Shown here one piece after another: positions 52,223-60,227 of a stretch of DNA of 64,000 nucleotides (positions are counted from its first letter, which is position 1; each line of letters begins with the position of its first letter). The DNA comes from Polynucleobacter sp. 31A-FELB. Its GTDB lineage: Bacteria; Pseudomonadota; Gammaproteobacteria; Burkholderiales; Burkholderiaceae. The notes under the pieces were generated by a model. That model saw only the letters and a program-made list of their open reading frames with translations. It had not been told where the DNA came from and did no database searches. Position numbers and translations under genes: made by a program. The stretch lies in contig NZ_JACVOO010000003.1 of NCBI RefSeq assembly GCF_018882405.1, forward strand, positions 94,271 to 158,270, in the 5' to 3' direction.

Positions 52223-52903
52223 ATGGCAAGTATTTTGGTGGTCGACGATGAGATGGGAATCCGAGAGCTTCTCAATGAGATTCTGACGGATGAAGGCCAC
52301 ACCGTTTATGCGGCAGAGAGTGCCATGCAGGCTCGCACAATCCGCGAGCAAATGCGCCCAGACCTTGTTTTGCTGGATATCTGGATGCCAGATGTTGATG
52401 GCATTACCCTGTTAAAAGAGTGGTCCAAGACCGGACAGCTCACAATGCCGGTAGTCATGATGTCTGGACATGCCACGATCGATACCGCGGTTGAAGCTAC
52501 ACGTATTGGCGCGCTGAACTTTTTAGAAAAGCCGATTGCGCTTCAAAAGCTACTAAAGACAGTTAATAAAGCGCTGGAGAGTTCCCCTAAGTATGTGGAG
52601 CCAGTTGAAGAGAGGGCTGCGTCAGCATCTACGTCAAGCCCAAGCCCTAAGGCGGTGGTCAGCGAACAGGCGCCCCAAGCCCAAGATGGCGAATATATTA
52701 GCGGGATAGCCAAAACCTATTTTGATTTGCCGCTCCGAGAGGCTAGGGACTTATTCGAAAAAGCCTACTTTGAGCACCAAATGATCATTATGGGCGGCAG
52801 TATGACCAAGATTTCCGAATACACAGGTCTCGAGCGTACTCACCTTTATCGCAAGTTAAAGGCCTTGGGAATCGATACGTCACGCAATAAGGCCGAGCAG
52901 TAA
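52223..52903 (+). CDS. NtrX-type response regulator without an AAA domain
   Basis: A 226-residue regulator. The receiver domain (1-120) has VVDDEMGIRE and the phospho-acceptor in VLLDIWMPD (Asp53 or so). A linker with Ser/Ala/Pro repeats follows, then a Fis-type HTH (EYTGLERTHLYRKLKALGID) at the end. The sigma54-activating AAA domain of classical NtrX is absent, as in related Burkholderiales. It thus probably binds DNA and regulates sigma70 promoters. Confidence 0.93.
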   Translation: MASILVVDDEMGIRELLNEILTDEGHTVYAAESAMQARTIREQMRPDLVLLDIWMPDVDGITLLKEWSKTGQLTMPVVMMSGHATIDTAVEATRIGALNFLEKPIALQKLLKTVNKALESSPKYVEPVEERAASASTSSPSPKAVVSEQAPQAQDGEYISGIAKTYFDLPLREARDLFEKAYFEHQMIIMGGSMTKISEYTGLERTHLYRKLKALGIDTSRNKAEQ

Positions 52904-53010
52904 TACACCTGCCATCAGTCTTGGCAATGAATCTTTGTGGCCATTGATGCGGCACACAGCATTGCCGATGCGACGGATAATGGTGCCCATATCATCTCGG
53001 AATTACTCCC

Positions 53011-55215
53011 ATGGAAATAAAGGTTAACTTTCTCGAAAAGTTGCGTCTTGAAGCCAAGTTCGACGACTTCACGGTGATTGCTGATCAGCCCATTCGATAT
53101 AAGGGCGATGGTTCAGCCCCTGGACCTTTTGATTATTTCCTAGCTTCATCGGCCTTATGCGCGGCCTATTTTGTGAAGTTGTATTGCGATACACGCAATA
53201 TTTCAACTGAGAATATTCGGCTTTCACAAAATAATATTGTTGATCCAGATAACCGCTATCAACAGATTTTCAAAATTCAGGTTGAATTGCCGGAAGATAT
53301 CTCCGCAAATGATCGTCAGGGCATATTGCGCTCGATTGAGCGCTGCACAGTAAAAAAAGTTGTTCAAGCGGGGCCCGAGTTTGTTATCGAAGAGGTCAAG
53401 AACTTAGATGCTGATGCGCAGACTTTGTTGACGCTGAAGCCAGCCTCTGAAGCAAGCACCTACATCGCGGGGAAGGATTTACCGCTAGAGCAAACCATTG
53501 CCAATATGTCTAGCGTGTTGGCAAACTTAGGAATCAAGATTGAAATCGCCTCATGGCGCAACCTAATTCCTAATGTGTGGTCTTTGCATATTCGTGATGC
53601 GCACTCGCCAATGTGCTTTACAAATGGTAAAGGCTCTACCAAGGAAAGTGCTCTGGCCTCAGCGCTTGGTGAGTATATTGAGCGACTCAGCAACAATCAC
53701 TTTTACGCCGGGGCATTCTGGGGTGAAGATATTGCTAATGGTGCATTTGTTCATTATCCGAATGAACGCTGGTTTAAGCCGGGGCCAAAAGATTCGCTCC
53801 CCCCAGAAATTCTTGATGAGTATTGCCTAAAGATTTTTAATGCTGATGGTGAACTACGTGGCTCACATTTAATTGATACCAATTCCGGTAATGTCGAGCG
53901 CGGGATTTGTTCTTTGCCATATATTCGTCAGTCCGATGGCGAGACAGTTTATTTTCCATCGAACCTCATTGAAAATCTCTATGTCAGTAATGGCATGAGT
54001 GCTGGCAACACCTTAGCTGAGGCTCAGGTGCAATGCTTGTCAGAGATTTTCGAGCGGGCGGTGAAGCGAGAAATTATTGAAGGTGAAATTGCTTTACCTG
54101 ATGTGCCACAAGAAGTTCTCGCTAAATATCCCGGCATTCTGGAAGGCATTCAGAGTCTTGAGGATCAAGGTTTTCCAGTATTAGTCAAGGACGCATCATT
54201 AGGCGGCGTCTACCCAGTCATGTGCGTTACTCTGATGAACCCAAGAACAGGCGGAGTATTTGCATCCTTTGGCGCCCATCCAAGCTTGGAGGTGGCGCTT
54301 GAGCGGAGTTTGACTGAATTGCTTCAAGGCCGCAGCCTAGAGGGCTTGAATGATTTACCCCCGCCCACTTTCGCAAGTGAGGCAGTGACTGAGCCAAATA
54401 ATTTTGTTGAACACTTTATTGATTCAAGTGGAATTGTGTCGTGGCGATTCTTCAGTGCAAAATCAGATTACGATTTTGTTGAGTGGGATTTTTCTGGCAA
54501 GGGCGAAAACTCAAATGCTCAAGAGGCTGCCACCCTATTTGGCATTCTTGAATCTTTGGGTAAGGAGTCATACGTTGCGGTATATGACCAGTTGGGTGCA
54601 ATCGCATGTCGAATCTTAGTGCCAGGGTATTCCGAGGTTTATCCAATAGAAGATTTGATTTGGGATAACACCAATAAGGCGCTGTTGTTCCGCAACGATA
54701 TTTTGAATTTATCAAATTTGAATAATGCCGGATTGAATGCGCTACTTGAGCGCTTAGAAAATAATGAGCTTGATGAGTACGGCGATATTGCTACATTGAT
54801 TGGCATTGAATTCGATGAAAATACGCCTTGGGGTCAGCTAACAGTTCTCGAACTAAAGCTATTGATCCATCTTGCCTTAAAGCAATTTGAAGAGGCTCAT
54901 GAGCTTGTCGGCGCCTTCCTTCAATACAACGACAATACAGTAGAGCGCAAATTGTTTTATCAGGCTTTAAGTGCGGTACTCGAGATTGTCCTAAACGATG
55001 ATCTCAATCTTGAGGACTACGAAGTCAATTTGCGTAGAATGTTTGGCGCCGAAAGAATGGATGCTGTCATGGGCTCAGTCGACGGAAGTGTTCGTTTCTA
55101 TGGATTGACTCCAACCAGCATGAAGTTAGGGGGCCTCGATAGGCATCATCGTCTAATAGATAGCTATAAGAAACTGCATGCTGCCAGAGCAAAGGCTGTA
55201 GCTAGCGGTAGTTAG
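53011..55215 (+). CDS. OsmC-domain/YcaO-domain fusion protein
   Basis: A 734-residue fusion. The N-terminal OsmC-like domain (about 1-140, DDFTVIADQP and GPFDYFLASSALCAAYFVKLYC, with the conserved cysteine) precedes a YcaO domain (about 160-560) with ATP-binding segments SALGEYIERLS and EAQVQCLSEIFERAVK, then a helical tail. E. coli YcaO, lacking the OsmC half, enhances RimO-dependent methylthiolation of ribosomal S12. No peptide precursor or cyclodehydratase partner is near, so a natural-product role is unlikely. Confidence 0.9.
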   Translation: MEIKVNFLEKLRLEAKFDDFTVIADQPIRYKGDGSAPGPFDYFLASSALCAAYFVKLYCDTRNISTENIRLSQNNIVDPDNRYQQIFKIQVELPEDISANDRQGILRSIERCTVKKVVQAGPEFVIEEVKNLDADAQTLLTLKPASEASTYIAGKDLPLEQTIANMSSVLANLGIKIEIASWRNLIPNVWSLHIRDAHSPMCFTNGKGSTKESALASALGEYIERLSNNHFYAGAFWGEDIANGAFVHYPNERWFKPGPKDSLPPEILDEYCLKIFNADGELRGSHLIDTNSGNVERGICSLPYIRQSDGETVYFPSNLIENLYVSNGMSAGNTLAEAQVQCLSEIFERAVKREIIEGEIALPDVPQEVLAKYPGILEGIQSLEDQGFPVLVKDASLGGVYPVMCVTLMNPRTGGVFASFGAHPSLEVALERSLTELLQGRSLEGLNDLPPPTFASEAVTEPNNFVEHFIDSSGIVSWRFFSAKSDYDFVEWDFSGKGENSNAQEAATLFGILESLGKESYVAVYDQLGAIACRILVPGYSEVYPIEDLIWDNTNKALLFRNDILNLSNLNNAGLNALLERLENNELDEYGDIATLIGIEFDENTPWGQLTVLELKLLIHLALKQFEEAHELVGAFLQYNDNTVERKLFYQALSAVLEIVLNDDLNLEDYEVNLRRMFGAERMDAVMGSVDGSVRFYGLTPTSMKLGGLDRHHRLIDSYKKLHAARAKAVASGS

Positions 55216-55299
55216 GGCTACGGTAAGAGCATTTGGCAGCAATTTTCAGCGTTTACCCAAGACTTATCGGCGATAGACCCGTTTTTCGGGCTGGAATAG

Positions 55300-55362
55300 A
55301 GTTTCATTTATAATTCCAACTCTTGGCCTGGTAGCTCAGTCGGTAGAGCAGAGGATTGAAAA
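55300..55362 (+). repeat. 63-bp direct repeat, left copy (promoter and 5' half of tRNA-Phe)
   Basis: Identical over 63 bp to 62016-62078. It spans the TATAAT-type box, leader and first 38 nt of tRNA-Phe. Sequence to the left and right of the repeat is unrelated in the two copies. Confidence 0.97.
55325..55362 (+). pseudogene. Truncated tRNA-Phe (5' half only)
   Basis: Nucleotides 1-38 of tRNA-Phe, ending in the anticodon loop just after GAA. The 3' half (anticodon stem, T-arm, acceptor) is absent and replaced by unrelated sequence. It keeps the same upstream -10-like TATAAT as the intact gene at 62041, so it may still be transcribed as a 5' tRNA half followed by other RNA. Confidence 0.93.
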
Positions 55363-55424
55363 GCTAGGATAGAGGACTAAAACAGTTCTGCACATTGGGT
55401 CTTAGCTGGTTGCGACCCGCCGCC

Positions 55425-55538
55425 CTACAAGCACCGAATCTCGTGGCTTCCAGCGGTTTCGAATATCGCCCGAATGGCATCGACAGCGTCTAGTTGGAGA
55501 AATATTTTTTCACATATAGAGCCGCAAAGTTTAGCCAT
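55425..55538 (-). CDS. Possible 37-residue small ORF
   Basis: ATG at 55538 to TAG at 55425, encoding MAKLCGSICEKIF...SHEIRCL. No clear ribosome binding site precedes it. The middle, LDAVDAIRAIFETAG, is helix-like. It could be the worn 3' end of a lost gene brought with the tRNA rearrangement. Listed because it lies at the break point; weak support. Confidence 0.2.
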   Translation of the reverse strand: MAKLCGSICEKIFLQLDAVDAIRAIFETAGSHEIRCL

Positions 55539-55657
55539 AGAACTCTGAATCTTTTGATTAAGCAATAAGAATTTAAATAGATTCAAGCAAGGGATTGTTG
55601 TCTAATAAAAGAGTAAGAGCCAAGTGTTAATTTTTTAATCTCTCTTTGGGCGCACTA

Positions 55658-57037
55658 ATGTCTAGAAATCCCTCTCTAATTTCTCATCTTCGAAATTCTT
55701 TGGCTCAAGAGCTTCACTCATGGATGAATTTAATTAGAACTGATTGGCACTGGTTATTGCTGCTATGCGTTGGCATAACCGCTTTAATTATTCTCAGCCG
55801 CCCTTTGCCGCCAAAGGATGTTTATTTCGCTGTTGGACAAGAAGGCTCAACATTTGAAATGCTTGGAAAAAAGTTTATTCCCTATTTTGAGGCTGAGGGT
55901 GTTCACCTTCACTTGGTTAATACCCAGGGCTCCGCAAAAAGTCTTGTCGATCTTGCGGATAAGGGAAACGCTGTTAATGCGGCACTCATGATTGGCGGTG
56001 TAGCCGATAGCGGGGCCTATCCAGGATTGAGATCGCTTGGAAGCGTTGAATATGCTCCACTTTGGCTGTTTTATAGGGGGCCAGAATTTCATGGACCAAA
56101 GCCATTTGCGTATTTTTCAACCAAACAAGTCTCGGTTGGCCCGAGTGGAAGTGCGGCCGAGATTATCTTGCGAAGGATATTGGCTTTAAGCGGAATTTCC
56201 ATCGAGGGTCGACCTAATGTGCTCAAAATACCGAACAAAGATGCTATTTCAAGATTGCTGAGTAATGAGATTGATGGAGTGTTCATTATGGATGGATTTA
56301 ATAGCCCTAATATTCAGGAGCTATTACAACATCCTGACATCCATGTTCTCAATTTTAGTTATGCACCTGCCTATGTAAAAAAATTACCCTACATGAGTGT
56401 GGTGACTATTCCTAAGGGCTCTTTAGATCTAAACAAAGCCTACCCCGCTGAAGATATACAGATGTTAGCTTCAACAGTCACCCTCTTAATTGGGAAGGAT
56501 ATGCATCCTGCGGTACAGAGCATTTTCCTTTTAGCCGCGGAAAAAATTTCTAATGAACTAGACCAATTCTTTGCAAAGCCAGAATTTTTTCCAGCTTATG
56601 TAGATCATGCAGTTGCAATTAGTCCGATTGCTAAAAGATTTTATGAGGGCGGCAGGATGCCGATGTTGGAGCGACTACCAGTTTGGCTTTCAAGTTACAT
56701 CGATCGCATGTGGCTTATATTACTAGGGCTATTAGCAGTAATTTATCCAATTTTTAGGTTGTTACCTAGCTATAGAAGTAAGCACTCGCTAATGATTATT
56801 GAGGATGGCTATGATGAGATTCAAGAAATTGATCAATTATCTGCGAATACAAATAATCCAGATCTCCTTAGGAAGTTATTGATTAGGTTGGAGCAACTCG
56901 ATAAAGACACCCGAGATGGGTGGGTATCCTCAGAGGAGAAGAATCGTCTATACACAATGAAGGGTGCACTTAATTTAGTGCGTAACCAAGTCTTATCAAA
57001 ATTAGAGAAGAATGCTTCTAGCATTAATGAGAACTAA
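55658..57037 (+). CDS. TAXI-family solute-binding protein with membrane anchors
   Basis: A 459-residue protein. One N-terminal helix (about 28-48) and one near 345-365 bracket an extracytoplasmic domain with the TAXI/NMT1-like pattern: VYFAVGQEGSTFEMLGKKF, then VSVGPSGSAAEIILRRIL. The C-terminal 90 residues are cytoplasmic and charged. TAXI proteins normally feed fused TRAP permeases; none is nearby. The ATG at 55658 is used. The gene might serve as a sensor or link to a distant permease. Confidence 0.82.
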   Translation: MSRNPSLISHLRNSLAQELHSWMNLIRTDWHWLLLLCVGITALIILSRPLPPKDVYFAVGQEGSTFEMLGKKFIPYFEAEGVHLHLVNTQGSAKSLVDLADKGNAVNAALMIGGVADSGAYPGLRSLGSVEYAPLWLFYRGPEFHGPKPFAYFSTKQVSVGPSGSAAEIILRRILALSGISIEGRPNVLKIPNKDAISRLLSNEIDGVFIMDGFNSPNIQELLQHPDIHVLNFSYAPAYVKKLPYMSVVTIPKGSLDLNKAYPAEDIQMLASTVTLLIGKDMHPAVQSIFLLAAEKISNELDQFFAKPEFFPAYVDHAVAISPIAKRFYEGGRMPMLERLPVWLSSYIDRMWLILLGLLAVIYPIFRLLPSYRSKHSLMIIEDGYDEIQEIDQLSANTNNPDLLRKLLIRLEQLDKDTRDGWVSSEEKNRLYTMKGALNLVRNQVLSKLEKNASSINEN

Positions 57038-57116
57038 TTCTTTGGGTCTTTAGGTGCCATATCCAATAAAACCTCGATAGATAGAGGATGGTTGATTATC
57101 CGTTCCATTTAGAACA

Positions 57117-57147
57117 AAAAAGTTAAGCGTCTGGTTAATAGACGCTT
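57117..57147 (-). terminator. Terminator behind the FixJ-type gene
   Basis: An 8-bp stem AAGCGTCT/AGACGCTT with 7-nt loop at 57125-57147; on the minus strand it leads into AACTTTTTT. It lies 12 bp after the stop of the regulator gene and separates it from the convergent TAXI gene. Confidence 0.8.
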
Positions 57148-57158
57148 GCTATGTAAAA

Positions 57159-57800
57159 TTATTGCTGATGAGAGATGGCTAGCTTTAATAAACTTGCCGC
57201 TCTATTCACTCCGAGCTTATCCATGACATTGGCTCGATGTGCTTCAACTGTTTTGAGTGAAATATTTAAAGTCTCACCAACCTCTCTATTGGTGCACCCT
57301 GCAACAATGCACTCTAAAACTTCTCGTTCGCGTTTCGTTAGAGTTTTTAGTTTGGACTGCGCTGCTTGCACTTCTAAATTTTGCTTTTGCTCTAGATAAG
57401 CTTTTGACAACATATTCTCTACTAGACTACAAAGTTGATTTTCTTTAAACGGCTTTTCTAAAAAATCTACTGCGCCTTGTTTAATTGCTTGAACGGCTAA
57501 TTTCACTTCCCCATATCCAGTAACTATCGCAACAGGAAACAGGTGACCATCCTCACGAAGCCTATTTTGAAGTTCAATCCCCGACATGCCTGGCAGTCTC
57601 ATATCCAATAGGGCGCAAGCCACTGTTGCAGAATCGGTGCTGGCAAGTGCTTGTAAAAAACGCTCAGCATTTTCATGACAGCTCACCATAAACCCATTTG
57701 ATTCAAGTAACCAGGATAGCGAATCCCGCGTTGCCCCATCATCATCTACTATATAAACCACGCCAGATTTAACGGGTAATTGATTGGTATTTCTGAGCAT
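57159..57800 (-). CDS. Orphan FixJ/NarL-type response regulator
   Basis: A 213-residue regulator. The receiver domain has VYIVDDDGATRDSLSWLLES and phospho-acceptor in CALLDMRLPGMSG (near 67). A coiled linker precedes the LuxR-type HTH with LTKREREVLECIVAGCTNREVGETLNISLKTVEAHRANVMDKL. No histidine kinase lies in the window nearby. It faces the phasin gene across 178 bp, so it might control it or itself. FixJ-type proteins often respond to oxygen or C4-dicarboxylates; here that is guesswork. Confidence 0.9.
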   Translation of the reverse strand: MLRNTNQLPVKSGVVYIVDDDGATRDSLSWLLESNGFMVSCHENAERFLQALASTDSATVACALLDMRLPGMSGIELQNRLREDGHLFPVAIVTGYGEVKLAVQAIKQGAVDFLEKPFKENQLCSLVENMLSKAYLEQKQNLEVQAAQSKLKTLTKREREVLECIVAGCTNREVGETLNISLKTVEAHRANVMDKLGVNRAASLLKLAISHQQ

Positions 57801-57882
57801 GTTGCCTATCTAGGGTTCTAACAGTCATTTCATCATATGCAATTTATTAGCTGTGGATATTAGGTAATCACCCTAAATATGT

Positions 57883-57948
57883 TGCGTCGCAGCAAATAGG
57901 CCTTGTTTTGTCGCCAAAGTGCTCTTAAAATGGTGCATCGCAGCAAAA
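57883..57948 (+). promoter_or_regulatory. Two direct repeats upstream of the phasin gene
   Basis: TGCGTCGCAGCAAA (57883-57896) and TGCATCGCAGCAAA (57934-57947) differ at one position and start 51 bp apart, near five helical turns. They lie 31-96 bp before the phasin ATG. Repeats rich in TGC/GCA are known as PhaR targets before phasin genes in PHA-storing bacteria, so a PhaR-type operator is a fair inference. FixJ is an alternative binder. Confidence 0.5.
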
Positions 57949-57978
57949 TACAGCTATCTCACTAATAAAGGAAATGCC

Positions 57979-58554
57979 ATGTTTCAGAATCAATTAAATG
58001 ACCAGATTGCCCAAGCTCAAGCTAAGGCTCTAGAAAACGCTAAACATTTGGCTGAAGTGGCCGCCAAGAGCGCACAAGAATTGGCAGAAATTAATCAAGC
58101 TGCCGCTAAAGACGCAATGGTTGTAGCCCAAGAAGCTAGCGCCCAATTGTCCGCCATTAAAGATCCACAACAGTTCGCTAACTTAGGCCAGCAAGAAGCT
58201 GCCCAAGAAATTGCTAAGTATGCGGCCGCCTATCAAGCCAAAGTAAGCAATGTGATTCGCAATGGCAATCAAGAAGTTGCTAATGTAATTGATGCTTCGA
58301 TTGATGATGCTCGTGAAGATTTAGTGAAGTTTGTTCAAGAGGCTACTAAGGCAGCTCCTGCTGGATCTGAAGCTTTTATTTCTGCATTCAAAACAGCCTT
58401 TGAAACTTCACTTCAACAGTTTGATCAGGCTCGTGCATCTGCAGCAGATACATTTGCTAACTTTGAAAAGAGCCTTGAGTCAGCACTAAGCCAGGCTCAA
58501 GGCCAATTTGGTGAAGCAGTTAAAGCTGCTCCAAAGAAGACTCGTGCCAAGTAA
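57979..58554 (+). CDS. Phasin family protein (PHA granule-associated)
   Basis: A 191-residue Ala/Gln/Lys-rich helical protein without membrane helices or signal. The N-terminal segment FQNQLNDQIAQAQAKALENAKHLAEVAAKSAQELAEIN fits phasin_2-type proteins, which coat polyhydroxyalkanoate granules. The C-terminal tail KAAPKKTRAK is basic. The ATG at 57979 has AAAGGAAA 6 bp upstream; the frame is open further but lacks such a site. Heptad-like pattern suggests coiled coil. PHA synthase genes are not in this window. Confidence 0.88.
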   Translation: MFQNQLNDQIAQAQAKALENAKHLAEVAAKSAQELAEINQAAAKDAMVVAQEASAQLSAIKDPQQFANLGQQEAAQEIAKYAAAYQAKVSNVIRNGNQEVANVIDASIDDAREDLVKFVQEATKAAPAGSEAFISAFKTAFETSLQQFDQARASAADTFANFEKSLESALSQAQGQFGEAVKAAPKKTRAK

Positions 58555-58581
58555 TTAAGCATATAAAGTAAGCGTTCACTC

Positions 58582-58893
58582 ATGTCCAAAGATCCTATTA
58601 ATATGAAAGTATTGGTAGGCTCTTTAGATGAGCAAGTATTACAGGCTCAAGTAAGTATCTTCTTACAGGGCAAGTTTGTCATTAGCAAGTGGTTGCAAAC
58701 CGCCAATGATGGGGGCGTATTCGAAGAGGCAATTGACTGGTTGATGGGCAATGATGCAGATCGTTACTTTAATAACAATCGACAAAATCTAGCTGTACAG
58801 ATGATTCGTGATGTTATGCAAAGTTTTGAAATCAGAGATGAGCATTTAGAAGACCCATATGAAGCAGCTCGTATTTGGTTTGGCGTGAGATAA
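58582..58893 (+). CDS. Conserved-looking protein of unknown function
   Basis: A 103-residue soluble acidic protein, starting MSKDPINMKVLVGSLDEQV and ending EDPYEAARIWFGVR. No signal peptide, membrane helix or metal motif. It lies 27 bp behind the phasin gene and may share its transcript. I do not recognise the family. Start chosen as the first ATG; the second, at residue 8, is possible. Confidence 0.6.
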   Translation: MSKDPINMKVLVGSLDEQVLQAQVSIFLQGKFVISKWLQTANDGGVFEEAIDWLMGNDADRYFNNNRQNLAVQMIRDVMQSFEIRDEHLEDPYEAARIWFGVR

Positions 58894-58957
58894 AGGCACA
58901 TCCTGCTAATTAACGCAGTCATTACAATGAGGCACTCAAATTAATAGAAGTTCGTCA

Positions 58958-59275
58958 ATGAAGCCAGAAGCATTTTTAGAAAAATTAGCAAAAGAAGGCT
59001 TTCCAGCCCCCGTTTTAGTCGAGCGAGAGGTCGGCGGATTCTTAGACTTACATGCTCATCCTTATGAAGTTCATGCATTGGTGATTGAGGGGCAGATTGA
59101 CATCACCATTGGTGGCATCAAATGCTCTTACTTGGCGGGAGACGCCTTTCATTTGCTGCCCAATCAAATTCATTCAGAAAACTATGGTGCTAAAGGTGTG
59201 AAGTATCTTGCCAGTAGAAAAGGCGGAGCCTTGCAAGAAGCAATTAATTTAGATGGACAGATTGTTCAGGATTAA
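58958..59275 (+). CDS. Small cupin-domain protein
   Basis: A 105-residue single-domain cupin. Motif 1 is seen in FLDLHAHPYEVHALVIEGQIDI (two His and a Glu for metal) and motif 2 in GDAFHLLPNQIHSE. Such small cupins bind metal and may be enzymes or sensors; the ligand cannot be told. 5 bp before the DUF4239 gene, suggesting a two-gene unit. Confidence 0.82.
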   Translation: MKPEAFLEKLAKEGFPAPVLVEREVGGFLDLHAHPYEVHALVIEGQIDITIGGIKCSYLAGDAFHLLPNQIHSENYGAKGVKYLASRKGGALQEAINLDGQIVQD

Positions 59276-59280
59276 AGGCA

Positions 59281-60081
59281 ATGATCGAATCCCTATTAAA
59301 TCTATCTCTCCCCCTTTTGATTTTCGGGGTCTTCGTTGTTCTGGTCGTTTCGTCAGAGCTTGGATTTTGGATTGGTCGTCTTGCGCTAAAGATAGTTTCT
59401 AAAAACGCCCCTCATTATTTTGATAATAGCGATGAAAATGTCAGTACCATCACGAATTCGTCATTAGCATTGCTTGCCTTATTTTTGGGGTTTACATTTT
59501 CCTCGGCGATGGATCATTTTGAATTAAATCGTCAGGCTGTCATTAATGAGGCGGCTGTAATTAAAACAGCATATCAAGCGGCAAAACTACAACCCGCACC
59601 CTATTCCCAAGAGCTAGTTAAAGACATTCGTGAGTATGCAGATATACGGCTAGAACTGGCGTCAACTCAAAGCAATGAAAAGTCAGTTCGGGAGATCCAA
59701 TATAAAAGCCAACACCAGCTTGAAAAAATATGGTCGCAATTAAGGGCCATGGCTATAAAGGACCCCCAGGGTGGCTCTTTAGATGTCTTGTTTCAGGCAA
59801 TCGATAGTGTCGGAACTGCAGAGAATGCTCGAACTGAATACTTATTAAACAATGTCCCTAATGGATTGTTTGTTCCGGTAGGGCTCTTTCTTATTTTTAA
59901 TGGAGTGCTTTTGGGTGCATCCTTGGGCGAGGGGTCTAAGCGACACATCATTTTGTCTTGGGGACTGTATTTCTTGGTGGCGCTAGCAGTGGGGATCATT
60001 GCTGATCTAGACAGACCGCTGCACGGATTCATCAATGTGGACCAGCAGGCAATGCGGATTATGCGCAGCGCCATTCATTAA
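59281..60081 (+). CDS. DUF4239 membrane protein
   Basis: A 266-residue protein with four predicted helices (about 8-32, 58-78, 197-218, 222-242) and a soluble middle. The SSLALLALFLGFTFSSAMDHF segment followed by RQAVINEAAVIKTAYQ matches DUF4239, a bestrophin-like family, mostly of unknown function. Ends 13 bp before a palindromic repeat. Paired with the cupin gene. Confidence 0.8.
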   Translation: MIESLLNLSLPLLIFGVFVVLVVSSELGFWIGRLALKIVSKNAPHYFDNSDENVSTITNSSLALLALFLGFTFSSAMDHFELNRQAVINEAAVIKTAYQAAKLQPAPYSQELVKDIREYADIRLELASTQSNEKSVREIQYKSQHQLEKIWSQLRAMAIKDPQGGSLDVLFQAIDSVGTAENARTEYLLNNVPNGLFVPVGLFLIFNGVLLGASLGEGSKRHIILSWGLYFLVALAVGIIADLDRPLHGFINVDQQAMRIMRSAIH

Positions 60082-60093
60082 CTCCTAATCGAT

Positions 60094-60118
60094 AAGTTGT
60101 TGTTTTAAACGACAACTT
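60094..60118. repeat. Palindromic repeat, copy 1 (25 bp)
   Basis: AAGTTGTTGTTTTAAACGACAACTT: 12-bp arms with a single mismatch around one T. Its centre GTTTTAAACGAC recurs at 61779, 62459 and 63276. It lies just after the DUF4239 gene. See findings. Confidence 0.85.
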
Positions 60119-60227
60119 AAACTACCCACTACCAATCCAGACACGCTAGAACTCAATTGGATCAAATGAGGTCTTTAGGCCAGCCAACATCCAATTGACT
60201 CGCTAATTTTTGTTTTAAGATGAGTTG

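Larger units (their letters stand above)
55216..55657. other. Non-coding stretch with truncated tRNA-Phe
   Basis: 442 bp between the ycaO fusion gene and the TAXI gene. It holds the 63-bp repeat with the tRNA-Phe 5' half (55300-55362) and, beyond it, no sequence similar to any tRNA 3' half. A short weak frame of 37 codons reads on the minus strand at 55425-55538. The last 120 bp are AT-rich and probably contain the promoter for the TAXI gene. Confidence 0.6.

Noticed and set aside
52904..53010. Short open frame ending before the OsmC-YcaO gene (VAIDAAHSIADATDNG)
   Set aside because: About 28 codons with only a GTG start available and no ribosome binding site; overlaps the next gene's start; taken as non-coding.
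53011..55215. YcaO gene as part of an azoline-peptide (RiPP) cluster
   Set aside because: The OsmC fusion, absence of a precursor peptide, cyclodehydratase partner and dehydrogenase argue for the YcaO/RimO-linked family instead.
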